A stretch of 52,996 bases of DNA from UBA5972 sp964480735 (GTDB lineage Bacteria > Pseudomonadota > Alphaproteobacteria > Rhodobacterales > Rhodobacteraceae), in contig CAYZQS010000006.1 in NCBI GenBank assembly GCA_964480735.1, forward strand, positions 1 through 52,996, in the 5' to 3' direction. The position numbers and the translations under genes are program-made. Shown in pieces: positions 17,110 through 25,272 of this stretch (the first letter of the stretch is position 1; each line of letters starts with the position of its first letter). The notes under the pieces were generated by a model. It made no database searches. It had not been told where the DNA came from and saw only the letters and a program-made list of their open reading frames with translations.

Positions 17110-18769
17110 TGGCTTTGTCCTGGGTTTGATAAACCGCCGCCTTGAAGGGCTGCGCGCCCAGACGTCGGTATGCCTGCAGGAATGTTTCCTGCGCGTTATC
17201 ACGAAGGTCCAGATAGGCATAGATCAAGCGCTCAATCGCCGGGATAATCTCTTCTGCGGCAAATCCCGGGCCCATAACCTTGCCAATCGCGGTGTTCTCT
17301 GTGCCGTCACCGCCAAGGGTGATCTGATAGCTTTCTACCCCGGCCTTTTGCAGTCCCAATATGCCGATATGACCCACATGATGATGTCCGCAAGCGTTAA
17401 TGCAGCCCGAGATTTTCAGTTTGATCGGGCCGATGTCATGTTCAAGTTTCAGCTCATCAAACCGCGTGGCAATGCCCTGGGCCACGTTGATTGATCGCGC
17501 CGTTGCCAGATCGCAGTAGTCCATGCCGGGACAGGCGATAATGTCTGAAATCAACCCGATATTCGCGGTTGCCAGCCCGATCTTCTTCAGCGCGTCAAAG
17601 ACTGCCGGAACGTGGTTTTTATGGACATGCGGCAGAATGATGTTTTGTTCGTGACTGACCCGCAGTTCGTTATGCGACCAGCGAGCGGCGATGTCTGCCA
17701 AGGCTCTCATTTGCGAAGACGTGGCGTCGCCGGGCGTTTGCCCGTGGGTTTTAAGCGACACGGTGATACTGGTATAATCCGGGTTCTTATGGGCATTCAG
17801 GTTGGTATCGGTGAACGACCGGAAAGCCGGATTTAGGCGCCGCGCGGACTGGAAATCCTCGCAGGTGCCGTGCCTGTAATCAGGCGCCGAAAAATCGCCG
17901 CGAATCCGGTCAAACAGAAATTGATCAGATCCGTCAAAGCGGGTCCGTTGCTGCAAAAACCGCGCCTCGATCATCCGGGTAATTTCTTCAAGCCCGGTTT
18001 CATGAACGGTAATCTTGATCCGGGCCTTGTACTTGTTATCGCGCCGCCCCAGTTCGTTGTATACCTGCAGGATCGCCTCAAGATATGGCAGCAGATCGAT
18101 GCGCGGCAGGAATTTCCGAACGGTACGCCCGATCATTGGCGTGCGGCCCAGCCCGCCGCCAACCGATACCTCGTACCCGGGCTGACCATCGCCATCTTGC
18201 AGCAAACGCAAACCGACGTCGTGCATTTTTGTGACCGCGCGGTCGTGGGGGCTGCCGGTGACCGCAAATTTGAATTTCCGGGGTAAAAAGGCAAATTCCG
18301 GATGATCGGTGGACCACTGGCGGATGAATTCCGCCGTCGGGCGCGGGTCGTCGATTTCATCTGCCGCGGCACCGGCAAAATGGTCCGCACTTACATTGCG
18401 CACGCAGGCACCCGATGTTTGAACCGCGTGCATATCAACTTTTGCAAGCGCCGCCAGAATATCAGGAACTTCCTGAAGTTTCGGCCAGTTGAACTGGATG
18501 TTCTGGCGCGTGGTAAAGTGGCCATAACCTTTGTCAAACCGGTCAGCAATATCAGCAAGCGCGTGCATTTGAACGCTGTTCAGGGTGCCATAGGGGATGG
18601 CCACCCGCAGCATATAGGCGTGCAGCATCAGGTACAGCCCGTTCATCAGCCGCAAAGGTCTGAATTCCTCTTCGCTGAGTGAACCGTCGATCCGGCGGGC
18701 CACCTGATCGCGAAACTGCGCCACGCGGTCAGAATTAAAGCCGGTATCAAATTTCGTATACGCGTACAT
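17099..18769 (-). CDS. cysI: nitrite/sulfite reductase hemoprotein, assimilatory sulfite reductase type
   Basis: 556 aa with siroheme and a [4Fe-4S] cluster. The ligand motif C-x5-C (ACPGMDYC) and C-x3-C (GCINAC) near residues 430 and 475 is intact. The first half has the parachain region FTTRQNIQFNWPKL and GACVRNVSADHFAG. It reduces sulfite to sulfide. With no separate flavoprotein CysJ nearby, electrons probably come from ferredoxin or through the Fpr product. Upstream it is preceded by two DUF2849 genes. A cysG gene for siroheme, often at the head of this cluster, is not present in the window. Confidence 0.93.
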   Translation of the reverse strand: MYAYTKFDTGFNSDRVAQFRDQVARRIDGSLSEEEFRPLRLMNGLYLMLHAYMLRVAIPYGTLNSVQMHALADIADRFDKGYGHFTTRQNIQFNWPKLQEVPDILAALAKVDMHAVQTSGACVRNVSADHFAGAAADEIDDPRPTAEFIRQWSTDHPEFAFLPRKFKFAVTGSPHDRAVTKMHDVGLRLLQDGDGQPGYEVSVGGGLGRTPMIGRTVRKFLPRIDLLPYLEAILQVYNELGRRDNKYKARIKITVHETGLEEITRMIEARFLQQRTRFDGSDQFLFDRIRGDFSAPDYRHGTCEDFQSARRLNPAFRSFTDTNLNAHKNPDYTSITVSLKTHGQTPGDATSSQMRALADIAARWSHNELRVSHEQNIILPHVHKNHVPAVFDALKKIGLATANIGLISDIIACPGMDYCDLATARSINVAQGIATRFDELKLEHDIGPIKLKISGCINACGHHHVGHIGILGLQKAGVESYQITLGGDGTENTAIGKVMGPGFAAEEIIPAIERLIYAYLDLRDNAQETFLQAYRRLGAQPFKAAVYQTQDKANAA

Positions 18770-18820
18770 CGTTTTGCCCTTTCACAGACAATAATTCAGT
18801 GGGAATGCTGTTATTTGACC

Positions 18821-19120
18821 TCAACCAACCTGTTTGCCGTGAAACCGGTTTGTCGGGCCGCGGGTGCGCAGGCGTTCGCGCAGAACATTCGGCACAGGTT
18901 TGCCGATTTCGTTCATCGCGGTCCCCGCCAGATAGGGCGAAATGACCACGTCACCTTGCTTTTTTGCATCCCGCAACCGTGCATCTGCCGCTTCCTTGTC
19001 GGTCAGCACCTCGGCTTCACTGTGCGCATTTGACCAGCTGTTGTCAGCGCGCAGGTAAACCACCTCTCCGCTTAGCAAATGATTGGCGGTGACAATCTGA
19101 TTGTCGACGGTATGGGTCAT
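18821..19120 (-). CDS. DUF2849 protein, long paralogue
   Basis: 99 aa. The family signature near the N-terminus is IVTANHLLSGEVVYLRADNSW, here split as VTANHLLSGEVVYL and the following aromatic residue. DUF2849 proteins accompany cysI in alphaproteobacteria and their role is unknown. This copy keeps the longer C-terminal half (GDVVISPYLAGTAMNEIGKP, then an Arg-rich tail). It lies 24 bp after the shorter paralogue and about 50 bp before cysI. Confidence 0.82.
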   Translation of the reverse strand: MTHTVDNQIVTANHLLSGEVVYLRADNSWSNAHSEAEVLTDKEAADARLRDAKKQGDVVISPYLAGTAMNEIGKPVPNVLRERLRTRGPTNRFHGKQVG

Positions 19121-19144
19121 GGCTTTGCAAAATGTCCGGCCTGA

Positions 19145-19381
19145 TCAGGCCGCCACCAGTTCCGGCAGGCCGTTGACGTCCTCACGTGCGTCCACCAGCG
19201 CTGCATTCTTAACCTCGCGCAGACGCTGCGCAAATGCCAACCGCCAATCGTGATCTTCAAGATCAAGCAGTTCCGCCACTTTGATGTCCGGCGTCCAGGC
19301 GTCACAGGACGTCAGATAAACAACGTCGCCGTCCAGGGCGTCATTGGCGGAAACGACTTTGGCGGAGGATTGGATGGTCAT
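19145..19381 (-). CDS. DUF2849-like protein, short paralogue
   Basis: 78 aa from the ATG at 19381. VVSANDALDGDVVYLTSCDAW matches the same signature as the next gene (VxAN-x-L-x-G-x-VVYL), with VVSAND and GDVVYL the clearest parts. The second half diverges and lacks the PYLAGT segment. It is the first gene of the sulfur cluster, facing an Lrp-type regulator. Tandem divergent copies of this small family are unusual in my experience. The longer reading from 19633 crosses the regulator gene and is rejected. Confidence 0.7.
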   Translation of the reverse strand: MTIQSSAKVVSANDALDGDVVYLTSCDAWTPDIKVAELLDLEDHDWRLAFAQRLREVKNAALVDAREDVNGLPELVAA

Positions 19382-19524
19382 GGTGGTATTCCAGATGATT
19401 AAGTTTCTGCCTTCAACATAGAACAATATTCCGATATTACACCATATGTCTTGGAAGATAAGAACGTATGTGCTAGAAAATAAGAAAGTAGACTTAAAAA
19501 TTCCAAATTCAAAGGAAAACCGGA
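19382..19524. promoter_or_regulatory. divergent promoter region, cys cluster / Lrp-type regulator
   Basis: 143 AT-rich bp between divergent starts. It contains short near-palindromes such as GAACAATATTCC around 19423-19434, of the kind Lrp-family proteins bind. A direct control of the cys cluster by the neighbouring regulator is plausible but inferred. Confidence 0.45.
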
Positions 19525-19986
19525 ATGGCCGCCCAAATCGACGCACTGGACCGGAAGATCCTCGCCACGCTGCAGGCCGACGCATCGCTTTCCTTGGATG
19601 AAATTGCCCGCAAAACCGGCTCATCCAAGACACCGGTGTGGAATCGCATCCGCAAGCTGAGGACGGGTGGCGTGATCAAACATCAAACCGTTATTCTTGA
19701 TCCTGATGCGCTGGGGCTGGAAGCCTGCTTTTTCGTTCTGGTGCGCACGTCAGAGCATGACGGCGACTGGCAGGCCAGATTTTTGGCCACCCTGCTGGCG
19801 CGGCCCGAAGTGCAGGAGGCGCACCGGCTGGCGGGCGACATCGACTATATCCTGAAAGTGCGGGTGGAAAACGCCAAGGCTTATGATGTGTTTTACCAGG
19901 CGTTGATCGCTGAAGTTAAGATTTTCAACGTCACGGCACTGTTGTCGATGCAGGAGATCAAATCGACAACCATGCTACCCCTTTGA
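19525..19986 (+). CDS. Lrp/AsnC-family transcriptional regulator
   Basis: 153 aa. The N-terminal winged HTH reads IDALDRKILATLQADASLSL, then EIARKTGSSKTPVWNRIRKL. The C-terminal RAM ligand domain follows and ends SMQEIKSTTMLPL, a typical Lrp tail. It is divergent from the sulfur-assimilation genes, so a cysteine or related effector is possible. In many alphaproteobacteria such a gene beside the cys cluster is its presumed regulator. The length is normal. Confidence 0.9.
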   Translation: MAAQIDALDRKILATLQADASLSLDEIARKTGSSKTPVWNRIRKLRTGGVIKHQTVILDPDALGLEACFFVLVRTSEHDGDWQARFLATLLARPEVQEAHRLAGDIDYILKVRVENAKAYDVFYQALIAEVKIFNVTALLSMQEIKSTTMLPL

Positions 19987-20050
19987 CCGCGCAACTTTCG
20001 GCTTCTTTGCGGTGAAAATATCCTCGCCGAAGGCATCAGAAACGGACCGC

Positions 20051-20088
20051 TCATCGCTCCCTTCGGACGCTTTTCGCTTAAGCGATGA
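20051..20088. terminator. inverted repeat between convergent lrp and speB-like genes
   Basis: TCATCGCT (20051-20058) and AGCGATGA (20081-20088) are perfect 8 bp arms. The right arm is itself part of a 12 bp palindrome TCGCTTAAGCGA (20074-20085), so two folds compete. It lies between two stop codons and probably ends one or both transcripts. Confidence 0.4.
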
Positions 20089-20119
20089 AGGACGGCCACG
20101 GACTGAAGAGCGGCCGCCG

Positions 20120-21094
20120 CTAAGCCTGTCCTTCTGCGATCATCGCGACCATCTCAAACATCACCGCGGCTGCCACCATCGCCGTGATCTGGTTCGGGCT
20201 GTCTTTGGTGGGCATCAGACACACCACATCACCGCCGATGATGTTCATGCCGCGCACCGCGTGCAGCAGTTCTTTGGCCTCATCCATAAAAAACCCGCCT
20301 TCACCAGGCTCGATATTGGAAACCGCAGGCGCAACCGCCGAGTCAAGGCAGTCCAGATCAAAGGTGATGTAAACCGGCCGCCCGTCCAGCACCTGCTTGA
20401 TCTCAGCAATAACATCCGCCGCCCCGCGTGCCCGGTATTCGGCCATTGTGACAACATTATAGCCATAGTCATAGGATGGTTGCAGCCAGTCCAGCGTGCG
20501 CGGATGACCGCGCAGGCCGATCTGCATGGAATGCTTCGGATCAACCTGCCCCTGATCCGCCAGATAAGCGCCCCAATGGGCCGCGGATTTTTGTGCACCC
20601 AAAAAATGATCTACTTTGGTGAAGACATCCGTGTGGGCATCCAGATGCAGGAAACACACCGGCTGTCCACCCGCCAGATTGCCACCACCAAGGGCCTGAA
20701 CGATGCCACCGGTGATCGAGTGATCGCCACCGATAGAGACCGGCCTTGCACCGGCCGCATCAATCCCACGGTAAAATTCTGTAATCCGCGCGATGCAGTC
20801 TTCGTTGTCATTGACCCGCGGAAACGGCACGTCGCCCACATCCACCACATTTGCTATCTCCCAGGGATCAATGCCAAAGGCCCCGTGCACGCGACGCTGC
20901 AACGCTGATACGTTACGCACCGCACGCGGCCCCAGATGCTGGTCCCGCTCGGTCGTGCCGTTGCCGGTTGAATGAGGCACGCCAACAAGCGCGATGTCAG
21001 CACCTTCCGGCCCAGAATGGACACAGCGAAACAACGTGGCAATGCCCCACCAGTACAGGTTGTCCATCATGCTGGCGTCGTGTTTTTTGGCCAT
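20120..21094 (-). CDS. speB: ureohydrolase (agmatinase/guanidino-acid hydrolase family)
   Basis: 324 aa. All six Mn ligands of the arginase fold are present: His125 (GGDHS), Asp152, His154 and Asp156 (LDAHTD), Asp246 and Asp248 (FDLDCLDS). The family's third signature normally has Pro after the last Asp (DxDxxDP). Here it is Ser251, and the following loop (NIEPGEGG) differs from classical agmatinases. Agmatine may therefore not be the substrate; guanidinobutyrate-type acids or other guanidines are alternatives. The symbol is a family label only. Its downstream end faces the Lrp gene. Confidence 0.8.
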   Translation of the reverse strand: MAKKHDASMMDNLYWWGIATLFRCVHSGPEGADIALVGVPHSTGNGTTERDQHLGPRAVRNVSALQRRVHGAFGIDPWEIANVVDVGDVPFPRVNDNEDCIARITEFYRGIDAAGARPVSIGGDHSITGGIVQALGGGNLAGGQPVCFLHLDAHTDVFTKVDHFLGAQKSAAHWGAYLADQGQVDPKHSMQIGLRGHPRTLDWLQPSYDYGYNVVTMAEYRARGAADVIAEIKQVLDGRPVYITFDLDCLDSAVAPAVSNIEPGEGGFFMDEAKELLHAVRGMNIIGGDVVCLMPTKDSPNQITAMVAAAVMFEMVAMIAEGQA

Positions 21095-21122
21095 GTTGAA
21101 CCTCAGCTTTCAGGAACGCGCG

Positions 21123-21530
21123 TCAATCTTTGGCTTTCATCATCCGCTCAGATTTTTTGCGCACCAGCACCGTGCGCAGATCGTGCATGGCCATCAGCAA
21201 CTGGTCGGTAAACTGCTCCAGCTCCGCGTCGTCGGCCTTGGATTGTGCCCATTGGGCGGTCAGGTTGAGGTGGTCAATGGCCCGGTAAATATCGTCGATG
21301 GCGCGGACCGACAAAGTTTTTTTCCGGGCGTCCAGCCAGTCTTTTATGGCTTTCATCTCATCCTCATCCGGCGGCAGGTCGCCCTGAGGTTTTATTTTGC
21401 CATTGTTGTCATTTGCCGTTGCAATCTGCCGCAATTCCAGTCGGCGCTGGCGGTTTTCCAGATCAACCCGAAACACCGCGGCACCGTTGTCACGGACCCG
21501 AAAGTAAAGATCGTCTGGTAAATCTGCCAT
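21123..21530 (-). CDS. conserved hypothetical protein
   Basis: 135 aa. It is soluble, strongly charged and probably helical, with no signal peptide or Cys motif. The first third (DLYFRVRDNGAAVFRVD) may form a small beta unit; the rest is helical, ending in a Lys-rich tail. I do not recognise the family, though the gene has clean coding character. It lies 28 bp upstream of the ureohydrolase and 54 bp downstream of the aminotransferase, in the same direction, so it may share their transcript. Confidence 0.7.
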   Translation of the reverse strand: MADLPDDLYFRVRDNGAAVFRVDLENRQRRLELRQIATANDNNGKIKPQGDLPPDEDEMKAIKDWLDARKKTLSVRAIDDIYRAIDHLNLTAQWAQSKADDAELEQFTDQLLMAMHDLRTVLVRKKSERMMKAKD

Positions 21531-21584
21531 ATCTGTTGCCCGCAGCGTTTCTGGTCTGTTTTAGCCGAATGCCAGAATCAATTT

Positions 21585-22787
21585 CTAGCGCAATAAAGCA
21601 CAAAAATCCGAAATACGCGAGCATGCATCTTCCAGTGTTTCATCAGAGGTTGCGTAGCTTACGCGAAAATTTGGCGACAGGCCAAAGGCCGCGCCAAACA
21701 CCACCGCCACGCCGGTTTCCGCCAGCAGCGCGGTGGCAAAATCCTCGTCATTTTCAATGGTCTGGCCTTTGGGCGTTGATTTGCCAATGCAGGCGCTGAC
21801 CGAGGGGTACACGTAGAACGCGCCTTCCGGCATGGCGCAGGTGATACCTTCACATTTGTTCAGCGCATCAACCACGAAATCCCGACGCCGTTCAAAAACC
21901 TTCAAACTGTCGCCGATATAATCCTGCGGGCCGTTCAGGGCCTCGACCGCCGCCCATTGGGAAACCGAACAGGGGTTGGATGTGGATTGGGACTGAATTT
22001 TCCGCATGGCATCAATCAGGGGTTTTGGACCGCCCGCATAGCCAATACGCCAGCCGGTCATGGCATAGGCTTTGGACACGCCGTTGACTGTCAGCGTGCG
22101 GTCATACAGTTTCGGTTCCACCTCTGCCGGGGTGCAAAACTGAAACGGTGCATAGGCCAGATGCTCGTACATATCATCAGTCATGATCCAGACATGACGA
22201 TGGCGCAGCAGCACGTCCGTCAGACCTTTCAGTTCGTCCCGGGAATATCCGGCTCCTGTGGGATTGGATGGCGAATTGAAGATCAGCCATTTGGTTTTTG
22301 GCGTGATTGCGGCGTCCAACTGTCGCGGGGTCAGTTTGTAGTTGTTTGCAACCGTGGCTTTGGCGATCACCGGCGTGCCACCGGCCAGCAAAACCATATC
22401 GGGATAAGACACCCAGTAGGGCGCGGGAATCACCACCTCGTCGCCTGCATTCATCGTTGCCACCAGCGCATTGTACAAAACCTGTTTGCCGCCGGTTGAG
22501 ACCGAAACCTGATCAACCTCATAGTCCAGTGAATTGTCCCGTCTGAACTTGGCACAGATCGCGTGTTTCAACTCGACAATGCCATCCGGTGCCGTGTATT
22601 TGGTTTTGCCGTCGTTTATGGCCTTAATAGCTGCGTCTTTGATGTTGCGCGGTGTGTCAAAATCCGGCTCTCCTGCGCCAAGTCCGATCACGTCCTGACC
22701 TGCGGCCTTCATCGCGGCGGCGGAGGTGGAAACAGCGATGGTTGGCGAAGGTTTGATCCGTGACAGATTGTCCGAAAGGATACTCAT
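21585..22787 (-). CDS. aatA: aspartate aminotransferase (class I, PLP)
   Basis: 400 aa. It interconverts aspartate and 2-oxoglutarate with oxaloacetate and glutamate. The PLP Lys is in TVNGVSKAYAMTGWRIGYAGG (around residue 234); SPSNPTGAGYS and the C-terminal Arg region NFRVSYAT are also present. The N-terminus MSILSDNLSRIKPSPT is typical of the alphaproteobacterial Ib subgroup, members of which can also use prephenate. The ATG at 22787 has GGAG upstream; a 19-codon longer reading is less likely. It is divergent from the HTH gene at 22894. Confidence 0.94.
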   Translation of the reverse strand: MSILSDNLSRIKPSPTIAVSTSAAAMKAAGQDVIGLGAGEPDFDTPRNIKDAAIKAINDGKTKYTAPDGIVELKHAICAKFRRDNSLDYEVDQVSVSTGGKQVLYNALVATMNAGDEVVIPAPYWVSYPDMVLLAGGTPVIAKATVANNYKLTPRQLDAAITPKTKWLIFNSPSNPTGAGYSRDELKGLTDVLLRHRHVWIMTDDMYEHLAYAPFQFCTPAEVEPKLYDRTLTVNGVSKAYAMTGWRIGYAGGPKPLIDAMRKIQSQSTSNPCSVSQWAAVEALNGPQDYIGDSLKVFERRRDFVVDALNKCEGITCAMPEGAFYVYPSVSACIGKSTPKGQTIENDEDFATALLAETGVAVVFGAAFGLSPNFRVSYATSDETLEDACSRISDFCALLR

Positions 22788-22893
22788 CTGGCGCTCCGAT
22801 TTGAAATTCTTACCTGTTTCTCTTAAGTTCAGGTTTTCAGGCAATCAAGACCAACCGCCGATGTGGCGAGTAATACATATAACCGGGGGCGCA

Positions 22894-23289
22894 ATGACCG
22901 AAGCTGCTTTTGACCAAACCACAGATTATTACGGCGAAGACTCTGCCACATTCGGCGACCGTGTGGCGGCCGGTCGTCGCGCGCTGGGGCTTGGCCATAC
23001 GGCGCTGAGCCAAAAACTTGGCGTTCATAAGAAAACGCTGGCCAGCTGGGAAAACGATCTGGCAGAACCACGAGCCAATAAATTGCAAATGCTGGCCGGG
23101 GTTTTGAACGTATCGATGATGTGGTTGCTGACGGGCGAGGGCGAAGGCCTGCAGCCGCCCGATGCGGCACCCACTGAAAGCGAAGAGGTCAAGTTTCTGA
23201 TTCTGGAATTGCGGTCTGTTCGCGGCGAGTACAAACGGCTGGATGAACGTCTGGGCCGGCTGGAAAAACGTCTGCGCGCCTCTTTGTAG
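22894..23289 (+). CDS. small XRE-type HTH regulator with C-terminal coiled coil
   Basis: 131 aa. The HTH lies at about residues 20-75: DRVAAGRRALGLGHTALSQ, LGVHKKTLASWENDL, LQMLAGVLNVSMMWLLTGEG, typical of Cro/CI-like domains. After a Pro/Glu linker, a short heptad-like helix (LRSVRGEYKRLDERLGRLEK) probably dimerises it. The start ATG at 22894 (MTEAAF) follows GGGGGC; an in-frame ATG at 22861 would add 11 residues. It ends 2 bp before the ROK kinase start, so it is very likely co-transcribed and may regulate it. Confidence 0.85.
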   Translation: MTEAAFDQTTDYYGEDSATFGDRVAAGRRALGLGHTALSQKLGVHKKTLASWENDLAEPRANKLQMLAGVLNVSMMWLLTGEGEGLQPPDAAPTESEEVKFLILELRSVRGEYKRLDERLGRLEKRLRASL

Positions 23290-23291
23290 CT

Positions 23292-24209
23292 GTGGCGAAA
23301 CTGCGCCTCGGCATAGATCTTGGCGGCACCAAGATCGAGGGTGTGTTGCTGGACGCGGGCGGTCAGGAAATGACGCGCCAAAGAGTGCCAACTCCAGCCA
23401 AAGATTACCCCGCAACTTTGAAAGCCGTTGGTCAGGTGGTCGCCGATCTGGAGAAATTCGCAGGGGTTGGCAGTCTGCCCGTTGGCATCGGTCTGCCCGG
23501 TTCTTTGGCGCCTGCCAGCGGGTTGATCCGCAATGCCAATTCCACCTGTCTGAACGGCAGGGCGTTTGGCAATGATATAAACGCGCTGCTGGAAAGAAAT
23601 GTGCGCCTGAGCAACGACGCCAACTGTCTGGCACTTTCGGAAGCCCGCGATGGTGTCAGCAAGGGTTTCGCAGTCAGTTTTGCGGTCATTTTAGGCACGG
23701 GCGTCGGTGCCGGAATTGTCGTTGACGGTCGGATTTTGCAAGGCACCAACAGTCTGGGCGGAGAGTTTGGGCATGTGCCCATGCCCGGTGAAGTTGCCGA
23801 CGGACCGCTGTGTTTTTGCGGGCGGCACGGGTGCAACGAAACATATCTGTCAGGCCCGGCCATCGTGCGGGATTATAATTTGCACAGTCAAAAGCCACTT
23901 GCCGATTTACAGGCGGTCAGCGCCAACGCATTGGCTGGTGATCACTTGGCGGCCGGGGCACTGGCGCGGCATCGGGACCGTCTGGGCCGGGCGTTGGGCG
24001 CGATCGTCAATATCATCGATCCGGATATTTTTGTCATCGGTGGTGGCGTGTCCAATCTGCCGGGCCTGATCGAAAACTTGCCTGCATCCATCACTCCGCA
24101 TATTTTTGCCCCCGTTCGGGACAGCATCACAATTAACATTGCGCGCCCAAAATGGGGCGACAGTTCAGGCGTGCGCGGCGCGGCCCAGTTGTGGGAGGCA
24201 GAAGCGTGA
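23292..24209 (+). CDS. ROK-family sugar kinase (fructokinase/N-acetylglucosamine kinase-like)
   Basis: 305 aa from a GTG start. The ATP-binding motif LGIDLGGTKIEGVLLD opens the protein. GLPGSLAP, GTGVGAGIVVDGR and GGEFGHVPMPG follow, with the Zn-binding CxCGxxGC-type motif CFCGRHGCNETYLSGPA. These place it in the ROK kinases, closest by eye to fructokinase (Mak) types. The sugar cannot be fixed from sequence. It is tightly packed between the HTH gene and sdhE (GTGA overlap). Confidence 0.9.
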   Translation: MAKLRLGIDLGGTKIEGVLLDAGGQEMTRQRVPTPAKDYPATLKAVGQVVADLEKFAGVGSLPVGIGLPGSLAPASGLIRNANSTCLNGRAFGNDINALLERNVRLSNDANCLALSEARDGVSKGFAVSFAVILGTGVGAGIVVDGRILQGTNSLGGEFGHVPMPGEVADGPLCFCGRHGCNETYLSGPAIVRDYNLHSQKPLADLQAVSANALAGDHLAAGALARHRDRLGRALGAIVNIIDPDIFVIGGGVSNLPGLIENLPASITPHIFAPVRDSITINIARPKWGDSSGVRGAAQLWEAEA

Positions 24210-24469
24210 GCAGGCAAATGACCGACGCGCGGCTAAAACGTCTTAATATGCGGTCCTGGCGGCGGGGCACCAAGGAAATGGATTTGATACTGGGCCGGTT
24301 TGCCGATGCGGAACTGGCCAAGTTGAACGCCCGCCAGCTTGACGACTACGAGGCATTGCTGGGCGAAAACGATCAGGAACTGTTTTTGTGGTTCAGCGGG
24401 CGCGTCGCGCCTAGGGCCGAATACAGCGCAATTGTCGCCCATATCTTGACGCGCGGGCCAACGGCGTAG
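24206..24469 (+). CDS. sdhE: succinate dehydrogenase FAD assembly factor SdhE
   Basis: 87 aa. SdhE helps attach FAD covalently to SdhA. The conserved RGTKEMD (with the RGxxE motif) and DNDQELFLW-like text (ENDQELFLWFSG) are clear. The GTG at 24206 overlaps the ROK stop as GTGA and has GGGAGG 8 bases upstream, so it was preferred to the in-frame ATG at 24218. Translational coupling to a sugar-kinase gene is not functionally obvious. Confidence 0.9.
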   Translation: MSRQMTDARLKRLNMRSWRRGTKEMDLILGRFADAELAKLNARQLDDYEALLGENDQELFLWFSGRVAPRAEYSAIVAHILTRGPTA

Positions 24470-24574
24470 GTTCGCCACAGCAAACCGGTTCTGACTTATT
24501 CTTCAACAGCCTTAACGACTTATTTGGACTTATTCGCAATTCTGCCGGAAGCAATGATTCAGGCGGAGAGCAAC

Positions 24575-25072
24575 ATGACCCTTCACACCCCGGAAACGGG
24601 TCTGGCGCAGAGAAATATTCTGGGCAGCTATATGGTAACATTGGCAATGGTTGAACGGTTGCACCGTTTGTTGCTTGACGTCATCAAGGATGAATTTGAA
24701 CGGTTGGGACTGTTGGACATCAACGCGGTGCAGGCGTTGTTGTTGTATAATATCGGCGAAAACGAGGTGACAGCGGGCGAATTGAAATCGCGCGGGTACT
24801 ATCAGGGCTCCAACGTGTCATATAATCTTAAGAAACTGGTGGAAACCGGTTACATGCACCACCAGCGCTGCCAAATCGACCGGCGGGCGGTGCGGGTGAA
24901 GCTGACCGAAAAAGGTCGGCAAATCAGATCTGTGGTGTCGCAACTGTTTGCCCGTCACGCGGAAGTGATCGACGAACGAAAAATATTGCCTCTGACCGGT
25001 CTGGAAGACCTGAACGGATCATTGCGCACGGTTGAACGGTTCTGGTCCGAACAGATACGCTATATTTACTGA
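24575..25072 (+). CDS. MarR-family regulator, PetP/LdtR-like
   Basis: 165 aa. A winged HTH is seen as YNIGENEVTAGELKSRGYYQ, then GSNVSYNLKKLVETGYMHH and a basic wing (QIDRRAVRVKLTEKG). This sequence is highly typical of an alphaproteobacterial MarR group that includes PetP of Rhodobacter and LdtR of Liberibacter; the assignment rests on memory of that group. The ATG at 24575 has GGAGAG 6 bases upstream, better than two earlier in-frame starts. A terminator candidate follows and hemA is the next gene. Confidence 0.8.
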   Translation: MTLHTPETGLAQRNILGSYMVTLAMVERLHRLLLDVIKDEFERLGLLDINAVQALLLYNIGENEVTAGELKSRGYYQGSNVSYNLKKLVETGYMHHQRCQIDRRAVRVKLTEKGRQIRSVVSQLFARHAEVIDERKILPLTGLEDLNGSLRTVERFWSEQIRYIY

Positions 25073-25079
25073 CCTCCCG

Positions 25080-25102
25080 CGCCTTAATCGAAAGGCGATT
25101 TT
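25080..25102 (+). terminator. probable terminator of the MarR gene
   Basis: CGCCTT (25080-25085) pairs with AAGGCG (25092-25097) around six bases, followed by ATTTTA. The position 8 bp after the stop codon fits. Confidence 0.5.
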
Positions 25103-25186
25103 ACGCTGATACTGCGCCGTTTTTGACGGGATATCTGCGATATACAGCGGGAAATGGCCTGTAAATACTGGCCGGTGTGACAATAT

Positions 25187-25204
25187 ATGCCGCGACTGCG
25201 GCAT
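25187..25204. repeat. perfect 7 bp hairpin upstream of hemA
   Basis: ATGCCGC (25187-25193) and GCGGCAT (25198-25204) flank GACT. It stands about 70 bp before the hemA start and just before a possible -10 box (TATAAT at 25233-25238). It may be an operator or a second transcript end. No T-run follows. Confidence 0.35.
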
Positions 25205-25272
25205 TATGGAACATCCGGCTTGAGATATGCTTCATATAATGCTTTATGAATAAGTGTTAACGGGAGCGCACA

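Noticed and set aside
19145..19633. 162-codon version of the short DUF2849 gene
   Set aside because: The extension is antisense to the Lrp-type gene and its promoter.
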